The position numbers were made by a program, and so were the translations under genes. Positions 42,448 to 50,783 of a stretch of DNA of 64,000 bases are shown piece by piece. A model generated the notes under the pieces. That model did no database searches. It saw nothing but the letters and a program-made list of their open reading frames with translations, and was not told the DNA's origin. This DNA is from Oscillospiraceae bacterium (GTDB lineage: Bacteria; Bacillota; Clostridia; Oscillospirales; Ruminococcaceae), in the NCBI GenBank assembly GCA_024404875.1, contig JAKSPK010000007.1:1-64000 (forward strand). Reading direction: 5' to 3'. The stretch's first letter is position 1; each line of letters begins with the position of its first letter.

Positions 42448-43350
42448 ATGAAACTGAAAGTCAGATTATGCACAGTGTTTGCAGCCGCTGCGCTTGCGGC
42501 AGTCTGCAGCGGCTGCGATGAAAGCAGCTTTCCGGTGATCCCCGATCATGTTCCGCCGGAGACTTCTGCACAGAGCAGCGAAGCGCAGGAAAATGCCGAG
42601 CCGGAACCGACAGAGCCGTCTGCTCCGGCAGATCAGCCTTCTGCCGAGGCAGTGCCTGCCGATGATGCACCGCAGCCTGCGGCGGATGATCCGGATGCCG
42701 TATTGTGCGGCAAATGGGAGGTCTATTCCGTCGATGACCAGACGGTCTGCGGAGGGCAGTACGGCGACGAGGATTATGCGCGGCTCTGGCAGATGGAGCT
42801 GCTCGCAAACGGCACAGCGCTCTATTATGACAGGATGGACGGCAGAGTCGTGAACATAGGGTGGACACATCCGGTACCGGACTTTGTGCAGCTGACGTTC
42901 GGCGCAGATCAGATGCCGTTTATGTTTCCGCTCAGCTTCAATGAGGGTGCCTGGGACTGCTCCCGCGAGGGCTGGCTGACCGGCGTCTCCGAATCCGGAA
43001 TGCAGGTCGCCCTGCGGAAAACAGACAGCTTTCAGGAGCGCGCCTATCCGCAATCGGCGAATCTTGCCGGCCTATGGTCTGGCAGCGCGAACGGAGCGGA
43101 GTACGGCTGGGATATCTCAACGGTCGAGCAGAGCGTCCTTCTGAACATTACCGTCAACGGAGAAGGCATGATGTATCCCTATTTCGGCGAGGTGCAGTCG
43201 GACGGCAGCATCAGACTGATCGTGGAATTCGGAGACGGAACCCCGCAGCCCTTTGAGCAGTCGGTCATTGTTTCATCAGACGGACGCACAGCACAGTGGA
43301 CGACCGAAAACGGCACCGTTACCATGACAAAGTCAGCCTCGGCTGTCTGA
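42448..43350 (+). CDS. Lipoprotein of unknown function
   Basis: 300 residues. AAGGAG precedes ATG 42448, 11 bases after the previous stop. The lipobox is VCSGC (Cys near residue 23). A Glu/Pro/Ala-rich linker (about 30-80) is followed by two beta-rich halves, each opening with a Gly-x-Trp motif (CGKWEVYSVDD near 88 and AGLWSGSANGAEYGW near 208). The latter resemble the lipocalin-like or META-like start seen in many Firmicute surface proteins, but I cannot assign a family. Its place between the paralogue pair and the VWA protein suggests a shared envelope complex. Confidence 0.8.
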   Translation: MKLKVRLCTVFAAAALAAVCSGCDESSFPVIPDHVPPETSAQSSEAQENAEPEPTEPSAPADQPSAEAVPADDAPQPAADDPDAVLCGKWEVYSVDDQTVCGGQYGDEDYARLWQMELLANGTALYYDRMDGRVVNIGWTHPVPDFVQLTFGADQMPFMFPLSFNEGAWDCSREGWLTGVSESGMQVALRKTDSFQERAYPQSANLAGLWSGSANGAEYGWDISTVEQSVLLNITVNGEGMMYPYFGEVQSDGSIRLIVEFGDGTPQPFEQSVIVSSDGRTAQWTTENGTVTMTKSASAV

Positions 43351-43410
43351 TATACAGCAATCATCCCCCAACGCAGAACTTGATATCCAATCGCGAAAGG
43401 AGCATTGCAA

Positions 43411-45114
43411 ATGGCAACAACGAAATCCAAAAACACAGCATTTCTCGCGGTGCTGGCCGTTCTGATGGTCGGCGGCATCGGCGGCGGCATCCTCATCAGC
43501 CGCAATCTCGGCAAGACCGATCAGGAGGTCTCCCGTGAGACCGCGATTGCACAGCTCGACAAAAAACTCAAGAAGATTTCCGTCAGTGAGACACAGCCGC
43601 GCAAGGCAACTGTCGAGATCGCCGGCAACAATCTCGCGGAGGAGCTGCCGGATATCGAAAAATATCCGCAGACTGTCACAGGCAAGGGCGATATCAATAT
43701 TGAAATCATTTCCTCGACTGAGAAAGCGACCGGCGGCACGGACGGCTGGCTGATTGATGTCGCTGAAGATTTCAACAGCTCGCATTACATGATTGATGGC
43801 CAGTGGGCAACGGTTTCGATCCGTCCAATCGCTTCCGGTGCGGCGATCGACTATATCATTTCCGGTAAATATGTGCCGGAGGGCTTCACGCCGTCCAATG
43901 AACTCTGGGGTGAAATGATTGCAGCGGAGAATGTGAAGATTGAAAAGATCGCTGACCGCATCGCGGGCAATACCGCCGGCATTCTCATCAGCAAGGATAC
44001 CTATCAGAAGCTCAGCGATTCCTACGGCACGGTCGATATCAGCACGATCGTCAATGCGACCGTCAAGAGCGAGATTACAATGGGCTATACGAATCCCTAT
44101 GCATCCTCGACCGGTCTGAATTTCCTTGTCAGCGCATTGGAGGAATTTGATTCTGCAGATATTCTCGGCCAGAATGCAACAGAGAAATTCCGCTCGTTCC
44201 AGCAGAATGTTCCGTTCGTAGCATATAGCACGCTGCAAATGCGTGAGGCCGCAAAGAACGGCGTTCTCGATGCGTTCCTCATGGAATACCAGGGTTATTA
44301 CAATGCCACTGAGCTGCGCGATTATGAGTTCATCCCGTTTGGTGTGCGGCATGACAGCCCGATGTATGCGATTGGTGACCTGAGTGCCGAGCAGAACGAG
44401 ACGCTCAATGTCTTTACCGAATACTGCATGAATGAGAAATCGCAGAATTCCGCGAAGAAATACGGCTTCAATGCATTGGATGATTATAAACCCGCACAGT
44501 GGGATCTGTCCGGCAAGACACTTGAAAGCGCACAGAAGCTCTGGAAGACTGAGAAAGACTCCGGCAGCCCGGTCATGGCCGTATTCATCGCGGATGTCTC
44601 CGGCAGCATGGGCGGCGCACCGCTCCAGAATCTGCAGTCCTCGCTGATCAATGCATCGCAGTATATCAATGAAACGAACTATGTCGGTCTGGTCAGCTAC
44701 AGCACCGGTGTGACGGTGAATCTTCCGGTCGCGAAATTCGACCTCAATCAGCGCAGCTACTTTACCGGTGCCGTCGAGGATCTTTCACCGGGCGGCAATA
44801 CCGCAACCTATGATGCAGTTCTGGTCGGACTGGATCTGCTCCGCAATGCGCAGGAGAAGGTTGAGGCGGAGACCGGACAGAAGGTCAAGCCGCTGCTCTT
44901 TGTCCTCAGTGACGGCGAAACGAATGTCGGCAATACGCTCAAGGATATTCGTGCCATCGTGACCGGCATGGAAGTTCCGTGCTATACGATTGGCTATAAC
45001 GCGAATCTCAGTGCGCTTCAGGAGCTTTCGGCGATCAACGAAGCCGCGAGCATCAATGCGGATAATGACGATGTGATCTATAGCCTGAAGAGCCTGTTCA
45101 ATGCTCAGATGTAA
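43411..45114 (+). CDS. Solute-binding-like domain fused to a C-terminal VWA domain, membrane-anchored
   Basis: 567 residues; GAAAGGAG precedes ATG 43411. An N-terminal membrane helix (about 10-30) is followed by a periplasmic-binding-like domain (about 80-360): GDINIEIISSTEKATGG, YIISGKYVPEGFTPS, TMGYTNPYASSTGLNF. A VWA domain runs from about 385 to 560, with a complete MIDAS: DVSGSMGG (Asp395), a later Thr in GGNTATYD, and the Asp of LSDGETNVGN. VWA domains bind partner proteins through a metal. Combined with a solute-binding fold, this suggests a surface sensor or adaptor. The MoxR gene lies 38 kb away, so no local partner ATPase is seen. Confidence 0.87.
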   Translation: MATTKSKNTAFLAVLAVLMVGGIGGGILISRNLGKTDQEVSRETAIAQLDKKLKKISVSETQPRKATVEIAGNNLAEELPDIEKYPQTVTGKGDINIEIISSTEKATGGTDGWLIDVAEDFNSSHYMIDGQWATVSIRPIASGAAIDYIISGKYVPEGFTPSNELWGEMIAAENVKIEKIADRIAGNTAGILISKDTYQKLSDSYGTVDISTIVNATVKSEITMGYTNPYASSTGLNFLVSALEEFDSADILGQNATEKFRSFQQNVPFVAYSTLQMREAAKNGVLDAFLMEYQGYYNATELRDYEFIPFGVRHDSPMYAIGDLSAEQNETLNVFTEYCMNEKSQNSAKKYGFNALDDYKPAQWDLSGKTLESAQKLWKTEKDSGSPVMAVFIADVSGSMGGAPLQNLQSSLINASQYINETNYVGLVSYSTGVTVNLPVAKFDLNQRSYFTGAVEDLSPGGNTATYDAVLVGLDLLRNAQEKVEAETGQKVKPLLFVLSDGETNVGNTLKDIRAIVTGMEVPCYTIGYNANLSALQELSAINEAASINADNDDVIYSLKSLFNAQM

Positions 45115-45185
45115 TACGAAAGCAGGCGCATCCGTCCCCGCGGCGGGTGCGCTTCGCTGTGCTTGTGATGTGAAAGGAGACTGCA

Positions 45186-46361
45186 ATGAATCAGACATAT
45201 ATTGATCCGGAAACGGGCGCAAGGCGCTGCCGCTGTTTCAAGCGCTGCGGCGGCTGTCAGCTTGACGAACCCTATGCAGACCAGATCCGCCGGAAGCAGG
45301 AAAAGGCCGAACGGATGCTTGGCACATTCGGAAAGGTTTTGCCGATTATTCCCGCAGAGCAGCCCTGCGGCTACCGCGGCAAGGTGCAGAATGTCTTTGC
45401 GCGGGATTCGCGGAAGAGAATCGTTTCCGGTGTTTATCAGTCCTCCGGACAGAAAATGGTGACAGTCAATGACTGTATGCTGGAGGACGAACGCGCTGCG
45501 CCAATCCTGCGGACGCTGAAAACGCTGATGCAGAGCCTGCGCATCGCACCTTATGATCTTCGCACCGGAACGGGACTGCTGCGGCATACGCTGATCCGTA
45601 CTTCGCGTTCGACCGGACAGATCATGCTGGTGATGGTTACGGCATCGCCGATCCTACCGGCAAAAAAGCATCTGATCGACGGGCTGACCAAGGCACATCC
45701 GGAGCTGACAACGATCGTGCAGAATATCTGTCCGGACGGCCTGCCGCTGATGCTCGGTCCGCGCTCGGTCACACTGTATGGCAAGGGCTATATCGAGGAC
45801 GAGCTCTGCGGGTGCCGATTCCGCATCTCTCCTGCATCGTTCTATCAGGTCAATCCGGCGCAGACAGAGCGGCTTTACCGCTGCGCGGTTGAAGCAGCGG
45901 CACTCAGAAAAGGCGAGACTGTCATCGACGCTTACTGCGGCACCGGTACACTTGGTATGATCTGTGCGAAGCAGGGCGCGGAGGTCATCGGTGTTGAGCT
46001 GAACCGCTCCGCCTGCCGCGATGCCGCCGAAAATGCAAAACGCAATCACCTTGACAATATCCGTTTCCGGAACGGCGATGCAGGAGAGTTCATGCAGCAG
46101 GCGGCAAAGGAAGGCGGCCGCTGCGATGTGCTGCTGATGGATCCGCCGCGGACAGGTGCGGATGCGAAATTTCTGCGTGCTGCCGCTGCATTGAAGCCAG
46201 CGCGGATCGTCTATGTTTCCTGTGGGATCGAATCGCTGCGGCGTGACCTGATGCAGCTTGTGAAGGCAGGTTACCGTGTGCAGCACATTCAGCCGGTGGA
46301 TATGTTTCCGCACACCACCGGCATCGAGACGGTGTGTCTGCTGAAATACGCAAAAAAATGA
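45186..46361 (+). CDS. rlmD: 23S rRNA (uracil-5-)-methyltransferase, RlmD/RumA type
   Basis: 391 residues, of the TrmA/RumA family. GAAAGGAGA precedes ATG 45186. A [4Fe-4S] Cys cluster is at the N-terminus (RCRCFKRCGGCQLDEPY), then a central domain. The SAM-binding part has DAYCGTGTLGM, the DPPRTG motif and the nucleophile Cys in VSCGIESL, with a late Glu in the IETVCLL tail. Methylates U747 and/or U1939 of 23S rRNA; Firmicute members may do both (RlmCD), which sequence alone does not decide. No N-terminal TRAM domain is visible, so it is shorter than E. coli RlmD. Confidence 0.93.
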   Translation: MNQTYIDPETGARRCRCFKRCGGCQLDEPYADQIRRKQEKAERMLGTFGKVLPIIPAEQPCGYRGKVQNVFARDSRKRIVSGVYQSSGQKMVTVNDCMLEDERAAPILRTLKTLMQSLRIAPYDLRTGTGLLRHTLIRTSRSTGQIMLVMVTASPILPAKKHLIDGLTKAHPELTTIVQNICPDGLPLMLGPRSVTLYGKGYIEDELCGCRFRISPASFYQVNPAQTERLYRCAVEAAALRKGETVIDAYCGTGTLGMICAKQGAEVIGVELNRSACRDAAENAKRNHLDNIRFRNGDAGEFMQQAAKEGGRCDVLLMDPPRTGADAKFLRAAAALKPARIVYVSCGIESLRRDLMQLVKAGYRVQHIQPVDMFPHTTGIETVCLLKYAKK

Positions 46362-46412
46362 GAAGACGGTCAGTTTTCCGGTGCCGCGGCAGAAAACTTT
46401 GTGCGGTGCCAC

Positions 46413-46441
46413 TTGACAATATGGTGAAGATTTGGTATAAT
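46413..46441 (+). promoter_or_regulatory. Promoter of the pspA-like gene
   Basis: TTGACA, 17-base spacer, TATAAT. The leader is about 85 bases long. Confidence 0.88.
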
Positions 46442-46531
46442 AGGCATAACAGCAGCGGTTTGTCCTGCTGCGAAAAATCGTATTATCTTTATCAAATTCA
46501 TATTTATATGGAAACAGGAGGATGACTTCAG

Positions 46532-47296
46532 ATGGGTATTTTTTCCAGACTCAGTGATATTCTCAGAGCGAACATTAATGATATGCTCGACAAGGCCGAG
46601 GATCCGGAAAAGCTCGTGAAGCAGATCATCGTTGATATGCAGAAGGAGCTGACAAAATCGACACAGGCACTCGGCAAGGCAGTTGCCAGCGAGCGTATGG
46701 TCGAAAAGCAGTACCGCAATGCCTGCGCCGTTTCCGCGAGCTGGGAAAGCCGTGCGAAAGCAGCTCTGAAGGCCGGCGATGCTGAGCTTGCAAAGAAGGC
46801 TCTCGCAAGCAAGGTTAAGGCAGACGAGGATGTCGCGAATTATCGCGAAATGTACGAGACAATTTCCAACCAGACGGAAGCAATCCGTTCTCAGGTTGAA
46901 GTGCTGAAATCCAAAATGCAGGAAGCAAAGTCCCGCGAGGCAATGCTGATCGCCCGTTCCCAGATGGCCGATACGACCAGAGAGCTGGCACAGACACTCG
47001 GCGGCATCGACACCAAGAGCTCTTTCGACAAGCTCACCAAAATGGAAGAGCGGATCGAGCGCAAGGAAGCCGAAGCAGCTGCGTTCAGCGAGATCCTCGG
47101 CGCAGGCAAGCCGGAGGAGGTTGCGACGTTCGAAGAGCTGGAGCGTAACGCAAAGGTCGATTCCGAGCTGGAGCGTCTGATGGCGGAAATGGGTATGGCA
47201 CCCACAGCGGCAGCCGATACTTCATCTGTCAATGACGAGCTTGCGGCTGCGATCAGAGCGCTGGAGGGCGCACCCGCTGAAGCACCCGGTGTCTGA
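46532..47296 (+). CDS. pspA: PspA/IM30 (Vipp1) family protein
   Basis: 254 residues; AGGAGGATGAC precedes ATG 46532. It opens with the classic membrane-binding amphipathic helix MGIFSRLSDILRANINDMLD and continues as long coiled coils (about 25-185), as in ESCRT-III-like PspA. The C-terminal ~60 residues end in an Ala-rich, acidic helix. It senses and protects stressed membranes. Single gene between its own promoter and the strong terminator at 47316; no pspC or pspF-like gene is adjacent. Confidence 0.93.
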   Translation: MGIFSRLSDILRANINDMLDKAEDPEKLVKQIIVDMQKELTKSTQALGKAVASERMVEKQYRNACAVSASWESRAKAALKAGDAELAKKALASKVKADEDVANYREMYETISNQTEAIRSQVEVLKSKMQEAKSREAMLIARSQMADTTRELAQTLGGIDTKSSFDKLTKMEERIERKEAEAAAFSEILGAGKPEEVATFEELERNAKVDSELERLMAEMGMAPTAAADTSSVNDELAAAIRALEGAPAEAPGV

Positions 47297-47315
47297 TCCG
47301 GTCTGAATTCTGCGG

Positions 47316-47357
47316 CACAGTCTCACATCCCGTTCTGATGTGAGACTGTGCTTTTTT
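47316..47357 (+). terminator. Terminator after pspA
   Basis: CACAGTCTCACATC (47316-47329) pairs with GATGTGAGACTGTG (47337-47350), then a T-run. It is only 35 bases before the next start codon, so the next gene depends on read-through or on a promoter within the pspA gene. Confidence 0.92.
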
Positions 47358-47392
47358 CCGATTGTTCCGATTCTGAAAGGGGAGGTTCCCTG

Positions 47393-48463
47393 ATGGCAAG
47401 CAAACGAAGAATTCGCTGGGACAGAATTTCTGTCGCTGCGATCGTTCTGGTGCTTATGATATTCCTGCTCGGCTCCTGTGTGTCGCGCTGCACCGCGAAT
47501 AGGACGGGGTCAGCGGAGAACTCGAAGGAAAACACAGAGGCGACTGCCGAGCAGACGACGGCGTCGGCTGCGGAGTCACAGCCGTCTGAAACCAAGGATC
47601 CCGCTTCGCAGACGATGGCGAATGTTCCGGTCATGATTACCGATGCAGAGCCGAGTCACGATCTGGCGACGACAACGACTGCTGCTGAAGAAAGCAGCGA
47701 GGAGCCGGCCTATGTACTGCCCGCCGGCTATCAGGAGATCCCGGTGCAGGCAAATGCGATCAACAGCGGCACGCTGGTGCTGGTCAACGCTGCGAATCCC
47801 AGTCATCTTAGTTCAACTGAGCTGGATCTGGAGCAGGTCTATTATGCAGATGACCGCCAGGACACCTATGAAATCTCATATCCCGGCCATACCTCGCTGA
47901 ATAAGAGCGCGCTCGCGAAATTTAACCGGCTGATGAAGGCCTATTACAGTGCGACCGCGAACAAGGAAATCATGTTCAATTACGGCTATCTTGAGACCAA
48001 TCAGGAGAAGAGCAATCCGGAATCCTCGACAGGTCTGGATGTGCAGCTCCACTTGAAGCATGATGACGGCACCTATGAGTTTGTGCAGAATGTTGCACCG
48101 TATTCGTGGCTCTTTGACCACATGGCGAGCTATGGCTTTATTCTCCGCTATCCGCCGGATAAGAGCGATCTGACGGGCGAGCGCGGCGGCTATACGGCGA
48201 TCCGTTATGTCGGTGTTCCGCACGCAGCGTATATGGCGGAAAAGGGTCTTTGCCTGGAGGAGTATCTCGATATGCTGAAGAAGGAGCATGATTTCTTCAG
48301 CGGCACAATCCTCGAATACAGCACATCTGAGCTGACCTATCATATTTATTATGTGCCGGTTGGCGTGCGGGATAATCTTTCCGTACCGGTACCGAAGGGC
48401 GGCTCCTATGAGATCTCCGGCAACAATACCGACGGCTTCATCGTGACAGCGATCGTCGGATGA
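47393..48463 (+). CDS. VanY-like D,D-carboxypeptidase homologue, zinc ligands apparently lost
   Basis: 356 residues; GGGGAGG precedes ATG 47393. A membrane helix near residues 10-30 ends in Cys-rich GSCVSRC, so it is either anchored or a lipoprotein. A Glu/Ser/Thr linker (about 35-105) comes next. The VanY-type domain (about 125-330) is recognised by NKSALAKFNRLMKAYY, the STGLDVQLHL stretch, WLFDHMASYGFILRYPP, IRYVGVPHAAYMAEKGLCLE and EEYLDMLK. In active VanY enzymes the three zinc ligands lie in SEHxTGxAxD and PWHFRYVG; here those places read ESSTGLDVQ and GYTAIRYVG, with no His, Asp or His. It is thus probably a non-catalytic homologue that still binds muropeptides. Confidence 0.82.
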   Translation: MASKRRIRWDRISVAAIVLVLMIFLLGSCVSRCTANRTGSAENSKENTEATAEQTTASAAESQPSETKDPASQTMANVPVMITDAEPSHDLATTTTAAEESSEEPAYVLPAGYQEIPVQANAINSGTLVLVNAANPSHLSSTELDLEQVYYADDRQDTYEISYPGHTSLNKSALAKFNRLMKAYYSATANKEIMFNYGYLETNQEKSNPESSTGLDVQLHLKHDDGTYEFVQNVAPYSWLFDHMASYGFILRYPPDKSDLTGERGGYTAIRYVGVPHAAYMAEKGLCLEEYLDMLKKEHDFFSGTILEYSTSELTYHIYYVPVGVRDNLSVPVPKGGSYEISGNNTDGFIVTAIVG

Positions 48464-48497
48464 TCGCTTCCGTGTATACCGAAAGGGGGTGTTTGCA

Positions 48498-49013
48498 ATG
48501 GCAGCACAGAAACCGCAGCAGAAGGGCATCTTTCTGCGTGTACGGGAATGGCTGCGCCGCAGACACCCCCGTTTTCGTACTCGCGGGCAGGTTGTAATTC
48601 TGCCGCGGCGGGCACGCTGTTTCGGCGGCAGGCTGACGCTTTCACTGCCGGCTGATTTCACCGTAAACCGCCGGCAGAAGGATCATGTACAGCTGCACGG
48701 CGCGGTGTCCGGGCTGGAGCTGATGCTGATGCAGGTACCGTTCCGGCGGCGCATTGGGACAGTTTCCGCGCTGGATCTGCAGCTTGCCTTCCGGAAGCTC
48801 GGCCTGCCGCACAGTCTCCCGGAAATGCAGCACGGCTTCCTGCGGTATTCCCCGATGCTGACGGCGCAGTGGAACGGCAAAGAAAAAACCGTCCTGCACC
48901 TGATACAGGTACGGCAGACGGTTTTTCTGTTATGTTTTATGAATGTGACAGAGGAGGCAGAGCCTGATGTCCGTGCAGTGATTGCGACAGCGGAGATCGA
49001 CAAAGATCAATAG
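48498..49013 (+). CDS. Protein of unknown function
   Basis: 171 residues, not recognised. GAAAGGGGG precedes ATG 48498, 34 bases after the previous stop. A basic N-terminus (VREWLRRRHPRFRTRG) is followed by a beta-rich middle (VVILPRRARCFGGRLTLSLP) with no membrane helix or signal. The end HLIQVRQTVFLLCFMNVTEE is hydrophobic. Its stop overlaps the end of the convergent dCMP deaminase gene by 7 bases. Likely co-transcribed with the VanY-like gene. Confidence 0.7.
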   Translation: MAAQKPQQKGIFLRVREWLRRRHPRFRTRGQVVILPRRARCFGGRLTLSLPADFTVNRRQKDHVQLHGAVSGLELMLMQVPFRRRIGTVSALDLQLAFRKLGLPHSLPEMQHGFLRYSPMLTAQWNGKEKTVLHLIQVRQTVFLLCFMNVTEEAEPDVRAVIATAEIDKDQ

Positions 49014-49504
49014 CCTGTCTTTTCGAGATCGTCGGCGAGAGAATCGTCATCCGTGATCCAGTCGGCGGTACGGATCGTAAAATGCGAATCCTTATCCTGC
49101 CGGATGATGACTTCGGTGATCCCGGCATTGAGGATGAGCCGCTTGCACATGGAACATGGCGCGACGGCGCCGTCAAGCTGATCGGTCTTGGCATCGTGGC
49201 AGGCGAGATAGAGTGCCGCGCCGAGCAGATCAGATCGGCTTGCGCTGATGATCGCATTTGCTTCGGCATGGACGCTGCGGCAGAGCTCATAGCGCTGGCC
49301 GCGCGGTACCTGCATGCGTTCGCGGTAGCAGAAATTGAGGTCGCTGCAATTTTTCCGGCCGCGCGGCGCACCGTTATAGCCTGTAGAAATGATCTCGTCA
49401 TTCTTGACGATGATCGCGCCGAATTTGCGGCGCAGACAGGTGCTGCGCTCGGAGACGGCCTCAGCGATATCGAGATAATAGTTGATCTTGTCTCTGCGGT
49501 TCAT
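49007..49504 (-). CDS. comEB: dCMP deaminase-type zinc deaminase (ComEB-like)
   Basis: 165 residues. The start at 49504 (MNRRDKINYYLDIAEAV) has AAAGGAA 10-16 bases upstream; the frame stays open for ~98 more residues, but those are translated repeat and are rejected. The zinc site is complete: HAE in SVHAEANAI and PCSMCKRLI, with STCLRRKFGAIIV and TGYNGAPRG upstream. It converts dCMP to dUMP for thymidylate synthesis, and comE-type copies are common in Firmicutes. It is fed by the tandem promoters at 49553-49762. Confidence 0.92.
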   Translation of the reverse strand: MNRRDKINYYLDIAEAVSERSTCLRRKFGAIIVKNDEIISTGYNGAPRGRKNCSDLNFCYRERMQVPRGQRYELCRSVHAEANAIISASRSDLLGAALYLACHDAKTDQLDGAVAPCSMCKRLILNAGITEVIIRQDKDSHFTIRTADWITDDDSLADDLEKTGY

Positions 49505-49552
49505 GGTCGTATATTCCTTTCCAATGGCGGCAGGCTGCACGCCGTTTCTCAT

Positions 49553-49581
49553 ATTATAGCATATTATGGAGAAAAGTGCAA
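49553..49581 (-). promoter_or_regulatory. Promoter of the dCMP deaminase gene, proximal repeat copy
   Basis: On the minus strand, TTGCAC (49581-49576), 17-base spacer, TATAAT (49558-49553). The second copy has TTGCAC at 49677-49672 and TATAAC at 49654-49649, so two promoters are in series. Confidence 0.82.
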
Positions 49582-49762
49582 TGGATACGGAAAAACAAAA
49601 ATGTCGGATTTCGCATCCTGATCTCATATCGGAGCCGGGCACTGCCCGGTTATAGCATATTATGGAGAAAAGTGCAATGGATACGGAAAAACAAGAATGC
49701 CGGATTTCGCATCCTGATCTCATATCGGAGCCGGGCATTGCCCGGTTATAACATATTATGGA
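49553..49762 (-). repeat. Tandem array of the promoter-bearing 96-bp repeat (2 full copies plus a partial third)
   Basis: Unit length is 96 bases: TTATAGC starts at 49554 and 49650, and TTATAAC at 49746. Each full unit holds, read on the minus strand, the palindrome CCGGGCAGTGCCCGG or a close variant (49635-49649; about 49731-49745) and a promoter. The two full units differ at only a few bases. The third unit is cut to about 17 bases. The only other copy found is at 1651-1746, in direct orientation. Confidence 0.88.
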
Positions 49763-49827
49763 ATGCCGAATTAACGGCAGCGTTACATTTCCGAACAAAA
49801 ATACTTGATAAGAAGAAAGGAAAAGCT

Positions 49828-50691
49828 ATGCTCGAACTGACAGATATGCAGGTCATACGCGCACTTTCAAAGCGCTATGACTTTTCGTTTTCCAAAGGCC
49901 TCGGTCAGAATTTTCTGATTGATCCGGAGGTCTGTCCGGCAATCGCGGAATACGGCATCCCATCGCGGGAATGCGGCGTACTGGAGATCGGCACGGGCTT
50001 CGGCGTCCTGACGCAGCAGCTTGCGCTGCGCTCGGAGCAGGTGACTGCGGTTGAGCTTGACCGCCGCTTAAAGCCGGTGCTGGCAGAGACGCTTGCCGGA
50101 TTTTCCAATGTCAGTATCGTCTGGCAGGATATCATGAAGGTCGCTCTGAGTGATTTTCTGCAGGCACATTTCGGCAGCCGCGAGGTTGCGGTCTGCGCGA
50201 ATCTTCCGTATTATATCACCTCGCCGATTCTGATGCATCTGCTGGAATCAGATGTTCAGCTCCGCAGTATTACGGTCATGGTGCAGAAGGAAGCGGCCGA
50301 CCGCCTCTGCGCAGAGATCGGAAGCCGCGATGCAGGCGCGGTGACGGCAGCTGTCCGGCTGCGCGGCCATGCGGAGCAGCTTTTTGAGGTGCCGCGTACA
50401 TCGTTTTATCCGTCGCCGAAAGTCGATTCGGCAGTCATTCGTATCACGCCCTATGAAACGCCGCTCTGTACGCCAGAGGAGCTGCGCTGCGTCCTGCGGA
50501 TTGTCAAGGCGGGCTTTGCCCAGCGCCGCAAGACCGCAGTGAATGCGCTTTCGTCAGGACTGGCGCTCCCGAAGGAGCAGGTCACAGAAGCACTCGCAGC
50601 TGTCGGTCAGCCCGCGAATGTCCGCTTTGAGCAGCTTGATGCGGAGACCTTGCTGGCGCTTGCGGATGCGATACAGCAGGGGGTGTCCTGA
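49828..50691 (+). CDS. rsmA: 16S rRNA dimethyladenosine transferase
   Basis: 287 residues. ATG 49828 has AGAAAGG 9-15 bases upstream; the open frame from 49576 runs through the repeat array and is rejected. KsgA signature stretches are clear: FSKGLGQNFLIDPEV, SAM motif I LEIGTGFGVLTQQLA, acidic strand end AVELDRRL, catalytic NLPYYITSPI and the late FYPSPKVDSAVI. It dimethylates A1518 and A1519 of 16S rRNA. The strong bidirectional hairpin at 50709-50743 separates it from the convergent gene. Confidence 0.96.
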   Translation: MLELTDMQVIRALSKRYDFSFSKGLGQNFLIDPEVCPAIAEYGIPSRECGVLEIGTGFGVLTQQLALRSEQVTAVELDRRLKPVLAETLAGFSNVSIVWQDIMKVALSDFLQAHFGSREVAVCANLPYYITSPILMHLLESDVQLRSITVMVQKEAADRLCAEIGSRDAGAVTAAVRLRGHAEQLFEVPRTSFYPSPKVDSAVIRITPYETPLCTPEELRCVLRIVKAGFAQRRKTAVNALSSGLALPKEQVTEALAAVGQPANVRFEQLDAETLLALADAIQQGVS

Positions 50692-50708
50692 TTTCTGCCG
50701 GCATACAG

Positions 50709-50743
50709 CCCAAAGCCCGAACGCGGAGAATGACCGCATTCGG
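50709..50743. terminator. Bidirectional terminator between rsmA and the RING-like gene
   Basis: AAGCCCGAACGCGG pairs with CCGCATTCGGGCTT apart from one C-A mismatch. Both genes converge on it. Confidence 0.8.
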
Positions 50744-50783
50744 GCTTATTTCATCTTGTGCAGAGAAGGGGCTGTTTTGGCGT

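Noticed and set aside
49505..49798. N-terminal extension of the dCMP deaminase frame
   Set aside because: The extra residues repeat IICYNRAxPGSDMRSGCEIRH, which is the translated 96-bp repeat and its promoters; a clear ribosome site marks the start at 49504.
49576..49827. N-terminal extension of the rsmA frame
   Set aside because: It is translated repeat on the other strand; KsgA proteins start at the MLELTDMQ position.
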